In this document: one piece after another, positions 16,640-25,120 of the stretch | How the letters are laid out: each line of letters starts with the position of its first letter | Position numbering within the stretch: the stretch's first letter is position 1 | Origin: Planctomycetaceae bacterium | GTDB lineage: Bacteria > Planctomycetota > Planctomycetia > Pirellulales > Pirellulaceae | Direction of reading: 5' to 3' | NCBI GenBank assembly: GCA_002726515.1 | Contig: PBTE01000217.1 | Coordinates: 1-40,009, forward strand | Length of the DNA stretch: 40,009 nt | Position numbers and translations under genes: made by a program | Notes under the pieces: model-generated | Told to the model about the DNA's origin: nothing | Database searches by the model: none | Seen by the model: the letters and a program-made list of their open reading frames with translations, nothing else

Positions 16640-17632
16640 CTACCTCAACACCGACTTGATCGTTGCGGTCGCTAAACATTCAACGGTCGTGCCCGCCCCC
16701 AGGTCCGTTTCGATCTCAATCCGCTTGGCCACTTTTCCCGGATTACCTAGCGCGGTAAAAGTCACCGGCAAAACATGTGTCTTCCGAACCATGTCTGGTT
16801 TCCGAAACCGGAAGGATTCGTCCTCACAGTTGACCTTCACGATACGGAAGGGTTGTTTACTGCGCACGATCAGTTGTTTTGACACTTTTTGGCCCAGTTC
16901 AACGTCGCCAAGGGACAAAGATTTCGGACTCACGGTCAAAGATGCCCGCACCTGTCCCTGAACCGGCAATCGAATCGGCTGTGAATCGGGGTCGTTGACC
17001 ACCAATGTCAGTTCGTCATTAAAAAATCCCGACGGCGCAGAATTCTTCAACTGGATTCCCAGTTCATATCCCACTCGTTCATTATCACGGTACGTCTCCT
17101 GAAGGCTTACTTTGTAGTTTAAATTTGTGCTCCGGACATCGGTGATTTCCCAATCGCCGCGCCCCGCGTATTCCACCACGACTTTTCGTTCGGCACTTTC
17201 TCCTTCCGGCACATCGCCAAACTCCGCAATACCCGGTTTCATGACAACATCGCGCCGCACAAACCCCTGAATATTCAGTTGGACTTCGGCAGGACGGGGT
17301 TTATCGAAAATGACTGTCACCACCGCGTTCTTGCGCCCCAAATGAGCAATCGTATCAAACCGACAACGAATCTTTCCTTTTTCCAGGGCCTTCAAAGTAT
17401 GTTTGCTAATTTCGGGAATCGTGCAACCACAACTCGACCGGACTCCGGAAATGTGCACATCTTGTTCGTAAAGGTTCGTTATCTGAAAACTGTATTCGGG
17501 CTGGCTGCCACGAGCGAGAGTGCCAAAATCATAATCGGTTTGCGAAAACAATTTCTGCGCCCACTGTTGAGAGTCTGCAGCAGCACTAACCGTCATCAAA
17601 AAAAACAACGAGACAAAGGCCGGACGCACCAC
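16640..17632 (-). CDS. Exported DUF1573 domain protein
   Basis: The 330-residue protein has a signal peptide (VRPAFVSLFFLMTVSAAA, cleaved before DSQQ). Residues about 30-125 form a DUF1573 domain, recognised by DYDFGTLARGSQPEYSFQIT and the SSCGCTIPE cysteine pair. Two further immunoglobulin-like segments follow (FGDVPEGESAERKVVV and LGDVELGQKVSKQLIV), suggesting three ASPM/HYDIN-like beta sandwiches in a row. Such proteins are abundant in planctomycete envelopes; function unknown. I choose GTG 17632 because AAGGAG (17641-17646) lies eight bases away; TTG 17635 and GTG 17629 are alternatives. Confidence 0.85.
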   Translation of the reverse strand: MVRPAFVSLFFLMTVSAAADSQQWAQKLFSQTDYDFGTLARGSQPEYSFQITNLYEQDVHISGVRSSCGCTIPEISKHTLKALEKGKIRCRFDTIAHLGRKNAVVTVIFDKPRPAEVQLNIQGFVRRDVVMKPGIAEFGDVPEGESAERKVVVEYAGRGDWEITDVRSTNLNYKVSLQETYRDNERVGYELGIQLKNSAPSGFFNDELTLVVNDPDSQPIRLPVQGQVRASLTVSPKSLSLGDVELGQKVSKQLIVRSKQPFRIVKVNCEDESFRFRKPDMVRKTHVLPVTFTALGNPGKVAKRIEIETDLGAGTTVECLATATIKSVLR

Positions 17633-17876
17633 CAAACAATCTCCTTACCGAAAGATTCCAAAATACCAACGCATACTCTAGACTTGGACCACGTGTTACG
17701 ACAATGTCGTTTCCAGCACTCGGCTACCAACCGTTCCGTGTGCTATCGCACTTGTCCGGCCCAACGGTAAACCTTCCAGCCGCCAAACCCTTTAACCTTT
17801 TAGAGAAAATGGTTTGTTTCGAGCCGTGCAACTACCGCGGAAAATCCAGGTGTGCTAGCTGACAGAAGTGTGATAA

Positions 17877-17911
17877 CCGGCCACATTTTTCCACGAACGA
17901 TTTGTGGCCGG
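17877..17911. other. Strong GC-rich inverted repeat upstream of ffh
   Basis: CCGGCCACA (17877-17885) is matched perfectly by TGTGGCCGG, with a 17-nt loop between. It lies in the 431-bp divergent gap between the DUF1573 gene and ffh, about 50 bp before the candidate ffh promoter. No T tract follows, so it is not a terminator for either strand. It could be an operator or part of an RNA; nothing more can be said. Confidence 0.5.
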
Positions 17912-17958
17912 CAATCTGACGGGAAACACGTTGGTAATCGTCGGTGCCTGCTTGAGGA

Positions 17959-17988
17959 TTTACAACTCATCCAAATATGTGATAAAAT
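17959..17988 (+). promoter_or_regulatory. Candidate ffh promoter
   Basis: TTTACA (17959-17964) and TAAAAT (17983-17988) are 18 bases apart, each a 5/6 match to the sigma-70 consensus; GATAAA at 17981 gives a 16-base alternative. The leader to ffh would be about 68 nt. Confidence 0.5.
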
Positions 17989-18014
17989 GCGCGGCTTGTC
18001 TCAAATGCCTCCAC

Positions 18015-18063
18015 AAGGAGGGGGCCGGCGTCACCAATCAACCGGTCCACCACGCCAAAATCG
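18015..18063 (+). promoter_or_regulatory. Displaced Shine-Dalgarno and hairpin before ffh
   Basis: The only strong ribosome site, AAGGAGGGGG (18015-18024), ends about 40 bases before the ffh ATG. GGGCCGG (18022-18028) can pair with CCGGTCC (18042-18048), one G-U pair included, over a 13-nt loop, which would bring the site close to the start or partly mask it. No alternative in-frame start codon lies between. Confidence 0.35.
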
Positions 18064-19539
18064 ATGTTCGAATCGCTCCAGGAAAATCTGCAATCGGCTT
18101 TGAAGAGTTTGCGCGGGAAGGGCAAGCTCAGTGAAACCAACATGCGCGATGGGCTCCAGTTGGTTGAACAAGCTTTGCTGGAAGCGGATGTTAGCTATTC
18201 CGTCGTACAAGACTTCATGGGCCAGGTGCGTGAAGAAGCACTCGGCCGGAAAGTCCTTCAGGCACTCAACCCCAGCGAGCAGTTGTTGGGAGTTGTCTAT
18301 GAAGCTCTACTCAGCATTCTCGGCCCTGTCGATCCATCGTTTCATCTCCGGGATGAAGTTACCGTCCTGATGCTCTGCGGTTTGCAGGGTTCTGGTAAGA
18401 CCACGACTTGTGGAAAACTCTCGCGGCTCATTCAAAAAGATGGGAAAAGGGTCATGCTATGTGCCGCTGACTTGCAGCGACCTGCAGCGGTCGAGCAGTT
18501 GCATGTCATCGGTAACGAAGTCGGTGTTCCTGTTTACTCGGAAGAGGGTGCTAGCGATCCGATTCGCGTTTGCCAAAACGCTGTCCGGAAAGCCAAAGAG
18601 GAATCCGTAGATGTATTGATTCTGGACACCGCGGGTCGGCTTGCGATCGACGAAGAGCTGATGCAACAGCTGACCACGATTGACAAAAGGGTGGGTCCTG
18701 ATCAGGCCTATCTGGTCGTAGACGGTATGACGGGCCAGGATGCGGTCAATAGTGCCAAAGCCTTCAACGACGCTCTCGAGTTGGATGGAGTCATTATGAC
18801 CAAGCTCGACGGTGATGCGCGGGGTGGTGCATTGTTGTCGGTCAAACACGTCACAGGGGTACCAGTCAAGTTCATCGGGACTGGTGAACGATTTGACGCC
18901 CTGGAACCCTTCCATCCCGATCGCATGGCCAGCCGGATTTTGGGCCAAGGTGACATTCTGACGATGGTCGAGACAGCGCAGCGCGAATTCGACCAACAGC
19001 AGATGAAAGAAACTGAGGAACGGCTGCGACAAGGTGAATTCACCCTGGACGACTTCCGAAAGCAGCTCTCCCAACTGGCCCAACCCGGCATCATGCAGAA
19101 AATGATGGGGCTGATGCCGGGAATGGGGAATTTGAAGAACGCCATGGGGGAAGTCGATGAGGAAGAATTTCGGCAGTTGTTTGGCATCATCGATTCCATG
19201 ACCCCGGAAGAACGTCGCAATCCCAACAAAACGATTGATCCCAGCCGCCGCCGCCGGATCGCCGCTGGTGCCGGAGTCGAACCAGGCAAGGTGAATGAAC
19301 TGGTCAAGCAGTTTGATGGCATGGCAAGTTTAATGAAACAGATGGCTGGTAAAGGGGTTGGGGGGCGAATGAAGATGATGAATGAGCTGCAGCGTGGAGC
19401 CATGTTGGCCCCTGACGGGAAGGTTGCCAAGCAGAAAATTGGCTCGGGCAAGCGGCTCTCGCCCAAGGAACGCGCTAAAATGAAGAAAATACGGGACAGG
19501 GACCTGCGACGGCGAAAACGTGAACGTAAGGAGAACTAG
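18064..19539 (+). CDS. ffh: Signal recognition particle protein Ffh
   Basis: Ffh binds signal sequences on the ribosome and, with SRP RNA and FtsY, targets proteins to the membrane. The 491-residue protein has the N domain (residues about 1-90), the GTPase G domain (P-loop GLQGSGKTTTCGKL near residue 104; DTAGRL; TKLDGDARGGA; FIGTGERFDALEPF) and the methionine-rich M domain (about 325-455, with MQKMMGLMPGMGNLKNAM and RRRRIAAGAGV for RNA binding). The C-terminal tail is Lys/Arg-rich. The start MFESLQENLQ matches the family despite the lack of a close ribosome site. It opens the ffh-rpsP-trmD-rplS-yraN run; no SRP RNA is seen nearby. Confidence 0.98.
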   Translation: MFESLQENLQSALKSLRGKGKLSETNMRDGLQLVEQALLEADVSYSVVQDFMGQVREEALGRKVLQALNPSEQLLGVVYEALLSILGPVDPSFHLRDEVTVLMLCGLQGSGKTTTCGKLSRLIQKDGKRVMLCAADLQRPAAVEQLHVIGNEVGVPVYSEEGASDPIRVCQNAVRKAKEESVDVLILDTAGRLAIDEELMQQLTTIDKRVGPDQAYLVVDGMTGQDAVNSAKAFNDALELDGVIMTKLDGDARGGALLSVKHVTGVPVKFIGTGERFDALEPFHPDRMASRILGQGDILTMVETAQREFDQQQMKETEERLRQGEFTLDDFRKQLSQLAQPGIMQKMMGLMPGMGNLKNAMGEVDEEEFRQLFGIIDSMTPEERRNPNKTIDPSRRRRIAAGAGVEPGKVNELVKQFDGMASLMKQMAGKGVGGRMKMMNELQRGAMLAPDGKVAKQKIGSGKRLSPKERAKMKKIRDRDLRRRKRERKEN

Positions 19540-19589
19540 GGCTTTCGCAAACTCCAAGCAAACAGCAAAATAGGGTAATAGTGGAAATT

Positions 19590-19652
19590 TGATGATCCAT
19601 GTTCGATAGTCGAAATTCGGGCATCGAGTATCGATCATCGATCCAATCATCA
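19590..19652 (+). promoter_or_regulatory. Nested inverted repeats in the rpsP leader
   Basis: In the 133-bp ffh-rpsP gap, TGATGAT (19590-19596) pairs with ATCATCA (19646-19652), enclosing a perfect TTCGA-TAG-TCGAA hairpin (19602-19614) and three ATCGA copies (about 19623, 19630 and 19636) with self-complementary GATCATCGATC-like sequence. The structure ends 10 bases before the ribosome site CGGAGG. It may be a leader controlling S16. Confidence 0.4.
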
Positions 19653-19672
19653 TTTAGATATCGGAGGTAGGC

Positions 19673-20080
19673 GTGGCAGTTCGTATTCGCATGAAGAAAT
19701 TGGGACGCAAGAAGCGTCCGTTCTTCCGGATTTGTGCCGTCGATTCACGGCGCCCACGGGATGGACGGGTATTGGAAGAATTAGGGACCTACGATCCCAT
19801 GCTTCCAGAAACCGATGCCCGTGCAATTTTGAAGGGTGAACGTATCGACTATTGGCTCAATGTGGGTGCACAACCAAGTGTTAACGTAAAAGTGTTGATC
19901 AAAAAGTACGGGACGGAAGGAACCCATTTGGAAGAACAGAAGGCGGCGTTGGAAAGACTAAAGCCCAAGCCCCGACCGGTGGTCGCCATTCAACCTGACA
20001 CTCCTGTCGAGGATGAAGACCAGGAAACCGAACCCGAACAGTCTGTCGCCGAAACGGCGGCTGCGGAACCCGAAGAGTGA
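19673..20080 (+). CDS. rpsP: 30S ribosomal protein S16
   Basis: S16 is an early assembly protein of the small subunit. The first 80 residues match the family (VRIRMKKLGRKKRPFFRICA, RDGRVLEELGTYDP, RIDYWLNVGAQPS). The protein is 135 residues, about 50 longer than usual; the added tail is Pro-rich and then acidic (EDEDQETEPEQ, ending in AAAEPEE). It starts at GTG 19673, six bases after CGGAGG. The stop codon overlaps a possible GTG of trmD. In many bacteria rimM lies between rpsP and trmD, but it is absent here. Confidence 0.97.
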   Translation: MAVRIRMKKLGRKKRPFFRICAVDSRRPRDGRVLEELGTYDPMLPETDARAILKGERIDYWLNVGAQPSVNVKVLIKKYGTEGTHLEEQKAALERLKPKPRPVVAIQPDTPVEDEDQETEPEQSVAETAAAEPEE

Positions 20081-20085
20081 TTCGC

Positions 20086-20775
20086 GTGAGATTTGATGTT
20101 TTGACCTTGTTTCCGGAGATGTATTCCGGCTACCTGGGTCAAAGCTTGTTGCGACGAGCCATTGACCGCGGGTTGGTCGATGTCCAGTTGCACAACATTC
20201 GTGACTGGACCAGAGACAAGCATGGAATGGTGGATGACCGGCCCTACGGCGGTGGTCCCGGTATGGTACTTAAGGTCGAACCGACAGTCGCGTGTGTCGA
20301 GGCAGTGCGGAAAATGAAGGAAACGCCCGGCCACTTGGTTGTACTCACCCCCAGTGGTCAACGCCTTAACCAACCTTTAGTCGAGAAACTTAGTCAGCAA
20401 CAACGGTTGCTGTTATTATGCGGCCGTTACGAGGGTTTTGACCAACGCGTCATCGATATTTTACAACCTGAAGAAATATCGATTGGCGATTATGTACTTA
20501 ACGGTGGCGAAGTGGCGTCGATGGTCCTTATCGACGCCGTGGTCCGCCTCATACCGGAAGTCCTAGGAGATGAAAGAAGCAGTCAAGAAGATTCGTTTTC
20601 CGGGACGGATCGATTGTTGGAACATGCCCACTACACAAGACCTCGCGAGTTTCGTGGACACCGCGTCCCAGAAATCCTATTGAGCGGGAACCATCCTGAA
20701 ATTTCACGGTGGCGACACGAACAAAGCTTGAGACGAACTCAACAAAACCGATCCGACTTGTTGGACGAAGATTAG
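20086..20775 (+). CDS. trmD: tRNA (guanine37-N1)-methyltransferase
   Basis: TrmD methylates G37 next to the anticodon and prevents frameshifting. The SPOUT-fold hallmarks are present: [26 protein letters not shown] and the knot segment [15 protein letters not shown], plus the C-terminal [10 protein letters not shown] and [11 protein letters not shown] start at GTG 20086 (product [12 protein letters not shown], 229 residues) because GAAGAG lies eight bases before and the product aligns with the family start; a GTG at 20077 would overlap the rpsP stop and add three residues but would have no space for a ribosome site. It is probably co-transcribed with rpsP and rplS. Confidence 0.97.
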   Translation: MRFDVLTLFPEMYSGYLGQSLLRRAIDRGLVDVQLHNIRDWTRDKHGMVDDRPYGGGPGMVLKVEPTVACVEAVRKMKETPGHLVVLTPSGQRLNQPLVEKLSQQQRLLLLCGRYEGFDQRVIDILQPEEISIGDYVLNGGEVASMVLIDAVVRLIPEVLGDERSSQEDSFSGTDRLLEHAHYTRPREFRGHRVPEILLSGNHPEISRWRHEQSLRRTQQNRSDLLDED

Positions 20776-20839
20776 GAGACGTTCGTCTCTGGTCAGTGCC
20801 AACGCATTCCATACACAACTGAATCTGAGGATGTCAAAG

Positions 20840-21202
20840 ATGGGCCATCACCTACTAGAAAAAGTCGAAGAGTCAAGCCTGAAGACGGAAGTCCCAGAAT
20901 TTGAAATTGGGGATACCGTTGATGTGCATACCAGAATCCTTGAAGGTGACAAGGAGCGAGTTCAGATTTTCAACGGGGTCGTCATTGCTCGCAGTGGATC
21001 AGGAACTCGGAACATGTTTACGGTTCGCCGAATCGTAGCCGGGGAAGGTGTGGAACGGAAATTTCCAGTGCATTCTCCCAAGATCGCCAAAATTGAGGTG
21101 AAGAGATCCGGAGTTGTCCGACGTGCCAAGCTTTACTTCCTGCGTGATCGTGTTGGCAAGGCAATCCGATTGAAGGAACGTCGCCGCAAGGCGACCGACT
21201 AG
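20840..21202 (+). CDS. rplS: 50S ribosomal protein L19
   Basis: L19 lies at the subunit interface. The 120-residue product shows the family pattern: [65 protein letters not shown] and [18 protein letters not shown] prefer ATG 20840 because CTGAGG (20825-20830) is nine bases upstream; ATG 20831 touches it. It follows trmD after 64 bp, which include a small GAGAC-GTTC-GTCTC hairpin near 20777-20790. Confidence 0.97.
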   Translation: MGHHLLEKVEESSLKTEVPEFEIGDTVDVHTRILEGDKERVQIFNGVVIARSGSGTRNMFTVRRIVAGEGVERKFPVHSPKIAKIEVKRSGVVRRAKLYFLRDRVGKAIRLKERRRKATD

Positions 21203-21281
21203 AGCATTTAACGGTAGACCCTCTGCAGGAACAGCGCTTCGTGCTGCCTGCCAAGTTTGGCTCCGGAACGTGGGGCTGCTG

Positions 21282-21743
21282 ATGCCGACCTCCTCGCAGG
21301 CAGCACGCTTTGTCATGAAGACGGTGACACGGTCCTTGGCCTGGACCGGGCTTTTACGGCCGCCACTATCTCTCGGGCAACGAGGAGAAAAAGCGGCGGC
21401 TCGCTACCTGCGCCGACAAGGCTACCGCGTTTTAGCCCGCAACATCCGGAGCAAACTCGGTGAACTCGACTTGATTGTTCTAGATGGCCGCACCATTGTC
21501 TTTGTTGAGGTAAAGACTCGTGTGCACCATGAAGCAGGTCTTCCGGCTGAAGCGATTGATTCGGACAAACAACGGCGGTTAACTCGCTTGGCTTTGCACT
21601 ATCTCCGGAGACATCGGCTGCTAGAGCAATCCGCACGATTTGATGTGGTCGCAGTGACCTGGCCCCAAAGCTCACAGCGGCCCAGTATCAAGCATTACAT
21701 GAATGCGTTTCCAGCTTTCGGGCAAGGGCAGATGTTCAGTTGA
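21282..21743 (+). CDS. YraN/UPF0102 family nuclease-fold protein
   Basis: This 153-residue protein carries the UPF0102 signature from [20 protein letters not shown] through [19 protein letters not shown] to VFVEVKTR, a restriction-endonuclease-like fold with the acidic residues of GE-x-DLI and EVK. The family's cellular role is unclear, with suggestions of DNA processing. It closes the ffh-rplS run, as in many genomes. Starts are ambiguous: GTG 21270, ATG 21282 (GGGG upstream) or ATG 21315; none has a convincing ribosome site. Its last 8 bp overlap the 3' end of queC, which is convergent. Confidence 0.85.
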   Translation: MPTSSQAARFVMKTVTRSLAWTGLLRPPLSLGQRGEKAAARYLRRQGYRVLARNIRSKLGELDLIVLDGRTIVFVEVKTRVHHEAGLPAEAIDSDKQRRLTRLALHYLRRHRLLEQSARFDVVAVTWPQSSQRPSIKHYMNAFPAFGQGQMFS

Positions 21744-22422
21744 CGTACTGCGCGGGGTCAGTCATTCCATTCTCGGTAAACCCTTTTATTCGTAACAAGC
21801 AGGCGTCACAATGCCCGCAAGCCAGACCAGTCGCGGAGGGATCATAGCAACTGGTGGTCATTCCATAATCGACGCCGCATTCCAAGCCCCTTTGAATGAT
21901 CTTGCTCTTGCTCCAATGGATTAGAGGAGTGTGAATCGTCAATGGCTGACCTTCTACAGTCCTCTTGGTGGCTCGGTTTGCCATCTCTTGAAAGGCAGCA
22001 ATATACTCGGGGCGACAATCCGGGTAACCACTGTAGTCCAATGCATTCACACCGATGAAAATGTCATTGCACTGCAGTACTTCTGCCCACGCCAAAGCGA
22101 AAGACAGGAAAATTGTGTTTCGCGCCGGAACGTAGGTGACGGGAATTTCCGATCCGATTTCGTCCGCCGAGTTGTTTTTGGGAACATCAATGTCGTCGGT
22201 CAAAGCTGATCCACCCATGCTGCGTAGATCAATGTCCACTACAATGTGTGTGGTCAACTGAAATGCTTCGGCCACCCGGCGCGCAGCGGCGATTTCCCCA
22301 TCGTGACGCTGACCATAATGAAACGTGAGGCCGTAAACATCAAACTCCTGCTGCTGAGCAATTGCCAACATGGTGGTTGAATCGAGTCCACCACTCACGA
22401 GTACAACAGCCTTGGATTTCAT
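21736..22422 (-). CDS. queC: 7-cyano-7-deazaguanine synthase QueC
   Basis: QueC converts carboxydeazaguanine to preQ0 using ATP and ammonia, a step in making queuosine for tRNA. The 228-residue enzyme has the PP-loop SGGLDS at residues 10-15, the [10 protein letters not shown] and [17 protein letters not shown] motifs, [14 protein letters not shown], and a C-terminal zinc site (Cys-x8-CGHCDAC). The ATG 22422 has AAGAG upstream. No other queuosine gene is in the window. I looked for a preQ1 riboswitch upstream and saw none. Upstream in the same direction is a possible 37-residue membrane peptide. Confidence 0.97.
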   Translation of the reverse strand: MKSKAVVLVSGGLDSTTMLAIAQQQEFDVYGLTFHYGQRHDGEIAAARRVAEAFQLTTHIVVDIDLRSMGGSALTDDIDVPKNNSADEIGSEIPVTYVPARNTIFLSFALAWAEVLQCNDIFIGVNALDYSGYPDCRPEYIAAFQEMANRATKRTVEGQPLTIHTPLIHWSKSKIIQRGLECGVDYGMTTSCYDPSATGLACGHCDACLLRIKGFTENGMTDPAQYVN

Positions 22423-22440
22423 CGTCTGATCACTCTTCTG

Positions 22441-22554
22441 CTAAACACCTGTTGGCCAGCCAATGAAGACGTACACCAGGAAACAAGCTTCGAATGCTAG
22501 CGACAGAAAGATGGCAACCAACAATTTGGTAAAATCGAGTGCTTTCCGAGACAT
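22441..22554 (-). CDS. Possible 37-residue membrane peptide upstream of queC
   Basis: This short frame starts at ATG 22554 with a basic N-terminus (MSRKALDFTK), continues with one long hydrophobic segment (LLVAIFLSLAFEACFLVYVF) and stops at 22441, 18 bases before the queC ATG. The positive-inside layout and length suit a single-pass membrane peptide. Its ribosome site is weak (AGAGG about 16 bases upstream), so the call is tentative. If real, it would share a transcript with queC. It resembles no family I know. Confidence 0.4.
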   Translation of the reverse strand: MSRKALDFTKLLVAIFLSLAFEACFLVYVFIGWPTGV

Positions 22555-23010
22555 GTCGAGGGTATCACAACCTCTTGTCAATCACCGTCCAGTCAACCCG
22601 CACTTTCTTTCCGCTGAACACGAACCCCCGACCTCTGCAGGCGCTGTTTTTGAACTTGGTATTGTAGTCTATCCGTTAAGGATTATAGACTTCTCGATCG
22701 TTTGCAAGGTCCTAGGTGATTTTTTATTGAAACGGGTCGCCCAGTGCGATTTCGTCTATGACAAGGCTCGGGTGAATTCTACGACCCGCGCCAACCAGCC
22801 ACACTGGACTGACAGCAGAATGAAAACCTGGCATTTCGGTCAGCTTATGAAAATGCGAGGATTGGCGAAATGTGTGGTTTAGGACAAAACAGACATCTCA
22901 GGGCTGACGTGTCTGGCAACCATCCTTCCCGTCCAGTCGTCCCCGCAGGTAGCCGTTCGCTTTCACCACAATGTCCCTCTAAAGCTCAACCGTTTTCCCG
23001 GGTCTGACCG
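22555..23010. other. 456-bp gap between queC and the GT4 gene
   Basis: A weak promoter-like pair, TTGTAG (22662-22667) and TATAGA (22684-22689) with a 16-base spacer, points toward the GT4 gene but is about 320 bp from it. A plus-strand frame at 22463-22882 lacks a ribosome site and any family pattern. I see no RNA gene. Confidence 0.35.
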
Positions 23011-24129
23011 ATGCCTCGGATCTACATCAACGGCCGGTTCCTGACCCAACCCACCACGGGAGTTCAACGATACGCACGTGATTTGTGTGAATCGCTGGAT
23101 GAACTTCTGGAAAACGAACCCCAATATCGTGATCACGAGTTGATGATTCTGACTCCGCGCCGGCACGTGTATGATGTCCCGCAACTCAAGTGGATTCAAG
23201 TCCATCCTGTCGGTTGGTTAGGGGGTCACGCTTGGGAACAATGCGAGTTGCCCTGGTACAGTGGTGGCGGCCTGCTCTTTTGTCCTGGGAATGCAACACC
23301 ACTGATCTCATTGGGTCTCCGCCGAAAAACAGTCGTCACCATCCACGGTATGAGTTTCAGGACCTACCCAGAAAGTTATACCCTCGGCTTTCGCCTCCTC
23401 TATCGAGCGATTGTCCCCCTGGCGCTAAAATACGGAAAGGCAATCCTGACAGTCTCCAACGCTGAAAGACAAAGAATTCTGCGTTATTACCAATACCCCA
23501 CTCTCCCCGACCGTCTACAAGTGGTTCCTCATGGATGCAAGGGATTTGAAAACGTCCCGGAAGAGCCTGCTTTGACCAGCCTTCATCGCAACGAACCTTA
23601 CCTGCTTTACGTTGGATCACTGAACCGAACAAAAAACCTGCAACGGGTGTTACAAGCAGTTGCACTGGTCAACCGTACGCATTCCATTCAACTGACAATC
23701 GTCGGTTCGGGAAACAAGTTCCTACAAGAGAACCAGCTTCTCATTCCTAGGGATTTGCGCAAAAAAGTAAACATCTTAGGTCAAATCGAGGAGAAACGAA
23801 GATTGGCCAGACTTTACCACAATGCAATCTGTTTTGTTTTTCCATCGCTCTACGAAAGCTTCGGCCTGCCCCCTCTGGAAGCCATGTCGTGTGGCTGTCC
23901 CATTGTGGTCTCCGACATGCCGTCGATGCGGAGCCTGTGTGGCCCGGCGGCCCTCTATTGCAATCCTTATGACCCCGAAGATATCGCGCAAAAAATCCGG
24001 GTGATCATCGACCGCCCCGCTTACGCAGATGAACTTGGACGACGTGGTCGACAACGTTCGACCCTCTTTGACTGTCAGAAAAATGCTGCATCGCACCTGG
24101 ACGTCATGCGGCGAGTCCTCGCAGCCTAA
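23011..24129 (+). CDS. Glycosyltransferase, GT4 family
   Basis: The 372-residue protein has the GT-B fold of family 4, which transfers sugars from nucleotide donors to envelope glycans. Marks include the acceptor-side start YINGRFLTQPTTGVQRYARD, the hinge LLYVGSLNRTKNLQRVLQAV, and the donor-binding FVFPSLYESFGLPPLEAMSCG with the E-x7-E motif, then PAALYCNPYDPEDIA. No membrane segment is present, so it acts on the cytoplasmic side. Acceptor and donor cannot be read from the sequence. The ATG 23011 has only a weak GGGTCTG ribosome site. It stands alone. Confidence 0.93.
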   Translation: MPRIYINGRFLTQPTTGVQRYARDLCESLDELLENEPQYRDHELMILTPRRHVYDVPQLKWIQVHPVGWLGGHAWEQCELPWYSGGGLLFCPGNATPLISLGLRRKTVVTIHGMSFRTYPESYTLGFRLLYRAIVPLALKYGKAILTVSNAERQRILRYYQYPTLPDRLQVVPHGCKGFENVPEEPALTSLHRNEPYLLYVGSLNRTKNLQRVLQAVALVNRTHSIQLTIVGSGNKFLQENQLLIPRDLRKKVNILGQIEEKRRLARLYHNAICFVFPSLYESFGLPPLEAMSCGCPIVVSDMPSMRSLCGPAALYCNPYDPEDIAQKIRVIIDRPAYADELGRRGRQRSTLFDCQKNAASHLDVMRRVLAA

Positions 24130-24321
24130 AGGCCCACTACCACGGACATCATTTTTTCACCGCCACAGTGCGATCACTACAAAATTCATGTTTCGCTGCC
24201 TGACCTGAGAGAGGGGTTGCCACCGGGCCATTCCACTCGGGTCTTGAACTCGTGACCCAATATGACCGCAACGATTCGTTCCAAAGCCCGGCATTGGTCA
24301 ATTGGAGGAGTTTTCTGTCAC

Positions 24322-24657
24322 TCAATAGCGAGGCAAACGGGGTTCAACAACTAGTGACCAGGCATCGATTCCACCGGTCATATTCTGAGATTTTAAAAAC
24401 CCCTGCTGACGCAGCCACGCCGTCACCTGCAGACTTCGCCTACCGTGGTGACAGTATACAACGATCCGTGAACTCTTGTATGGGACAAGTTCGCTGATAC
24501 GCCGCGGCAGTTCCTGCATGGGGATGAGCTGTGCCTGTTCCAGATGAGCCAGAACGTACTCCTCCGGATTCCGGCAGTCGAGCAGGAGAAATTCCTCACC
24601 CTGGTCGATCATTTCTTTCACTTGCAGGCACTCAATTTCAAGCGACAATTCGGACAC
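24322..24657 (-). CDS. Single-domain rhodanese-like protein
   Basis: This protein (111 residues) is one rhodanese domain: LLLDCRNPEEYVLAHLEQA, then the active-site loop VVYCHHGRRS with the catalytic Cys, then AWLRQQGF and MTGGIDAW. Such proteins move sulfane sulfur between thiols. I choose GTG 24657 because AGGGA (24665-24669) lies seven bases away; a GTG at 24687 would add ten residues and has no ribosome site. The domain core begins near ECLQVKEMIDQGEEF. No sulfur-metabolism partner lies beside it. Confidence 0.88.
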   Translation of the reverse strand: MSELSLEIECLQVKEMIDQGEEFLLLDCRNPEEYVLAHLEQAQLIPMQELPRRISELVPYKSSRIVVYCHHGRRSLQVTAWLRQQGFLKSQNMTGGIDAWSLVVEPRLPRY

Positions 24658-25120
24658 AAAATCATCCCTGGAGAGGCACTTAATCACTCAGGTCACCAAA
24701 GATCACAACGTGCCGGGGCTAGGACCACTGAATGCGGTCGTTGCTACGAAACAAATGAAACCTCCTCACAGCGAACCCCGGTTTAAATTGTGGCCTGCCC
24801 GGACATTCAGGCTGGATGGGATCCGCCTCGACAGTTCCGCAGATTCATCGTTACCCAAGTGGTTGTCTCACTCTATCCCTTTCGTAACAGGGTGTCAAAC
24901 AGCACGAACCTCGGTCCTGGCGGGCTGTCAGTCCAATTGGTCCAGGCGTCTCACCAACGCACACCTGCTCCGAATCCGTCCGTTTCATATCCATTGGTAT
25001 CTTCTCCAAAGCGCTTCAGGATGTAGGATAGGACAAGGGAAAAAGCGGAGTGGACCAACCGGCCTCTGTCAGCGCCCTTGAAGAGATCATTTGGAGATAA
25101 CAAGACAGCAAGACCATTCG
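24658..25120. other. Divergent gap between rhodanese and CCA/PAP genes
   Basis: The 463 bp hold the promoters of two divergent genes. No convincing -35/-10 pair, RNA gene or small coding frame is seen. Frames at plus 24710-25081 and minus 24951-25148 look random. Confidence 0.35.

Noticed and set aside
17904..18134. Plus-strand frame with a CAACLKC motif upstream of ffh
   Set aside because: It runs into ffh in another frame, lacks a ribosome site, and the cysteine pattern is short enough for chance.
18708..19466. 252-residue minus-strand frame opposite ffh
   Set aside because: Antisense shadow of the ffh M domain with low-complexity Ser/Pro content.
22423..22500. preQ1 riboswitch before queC
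   Set aside because: No preQ1-type aptamer sequence is visible, and the stretch is better explained by a small open frame.
22463..22882. 139-residue plus-strand frame between queC and GT4
   Set aside because: No ribosome site or recognisable domain, composition looks random, and it lies opposite the membrane peptide.
24234..24265. GGGTC...GACCC pairing as a tRNA-like or terminator element
   Set aside because: No cloverleaf can be drawn and no T tract follows.
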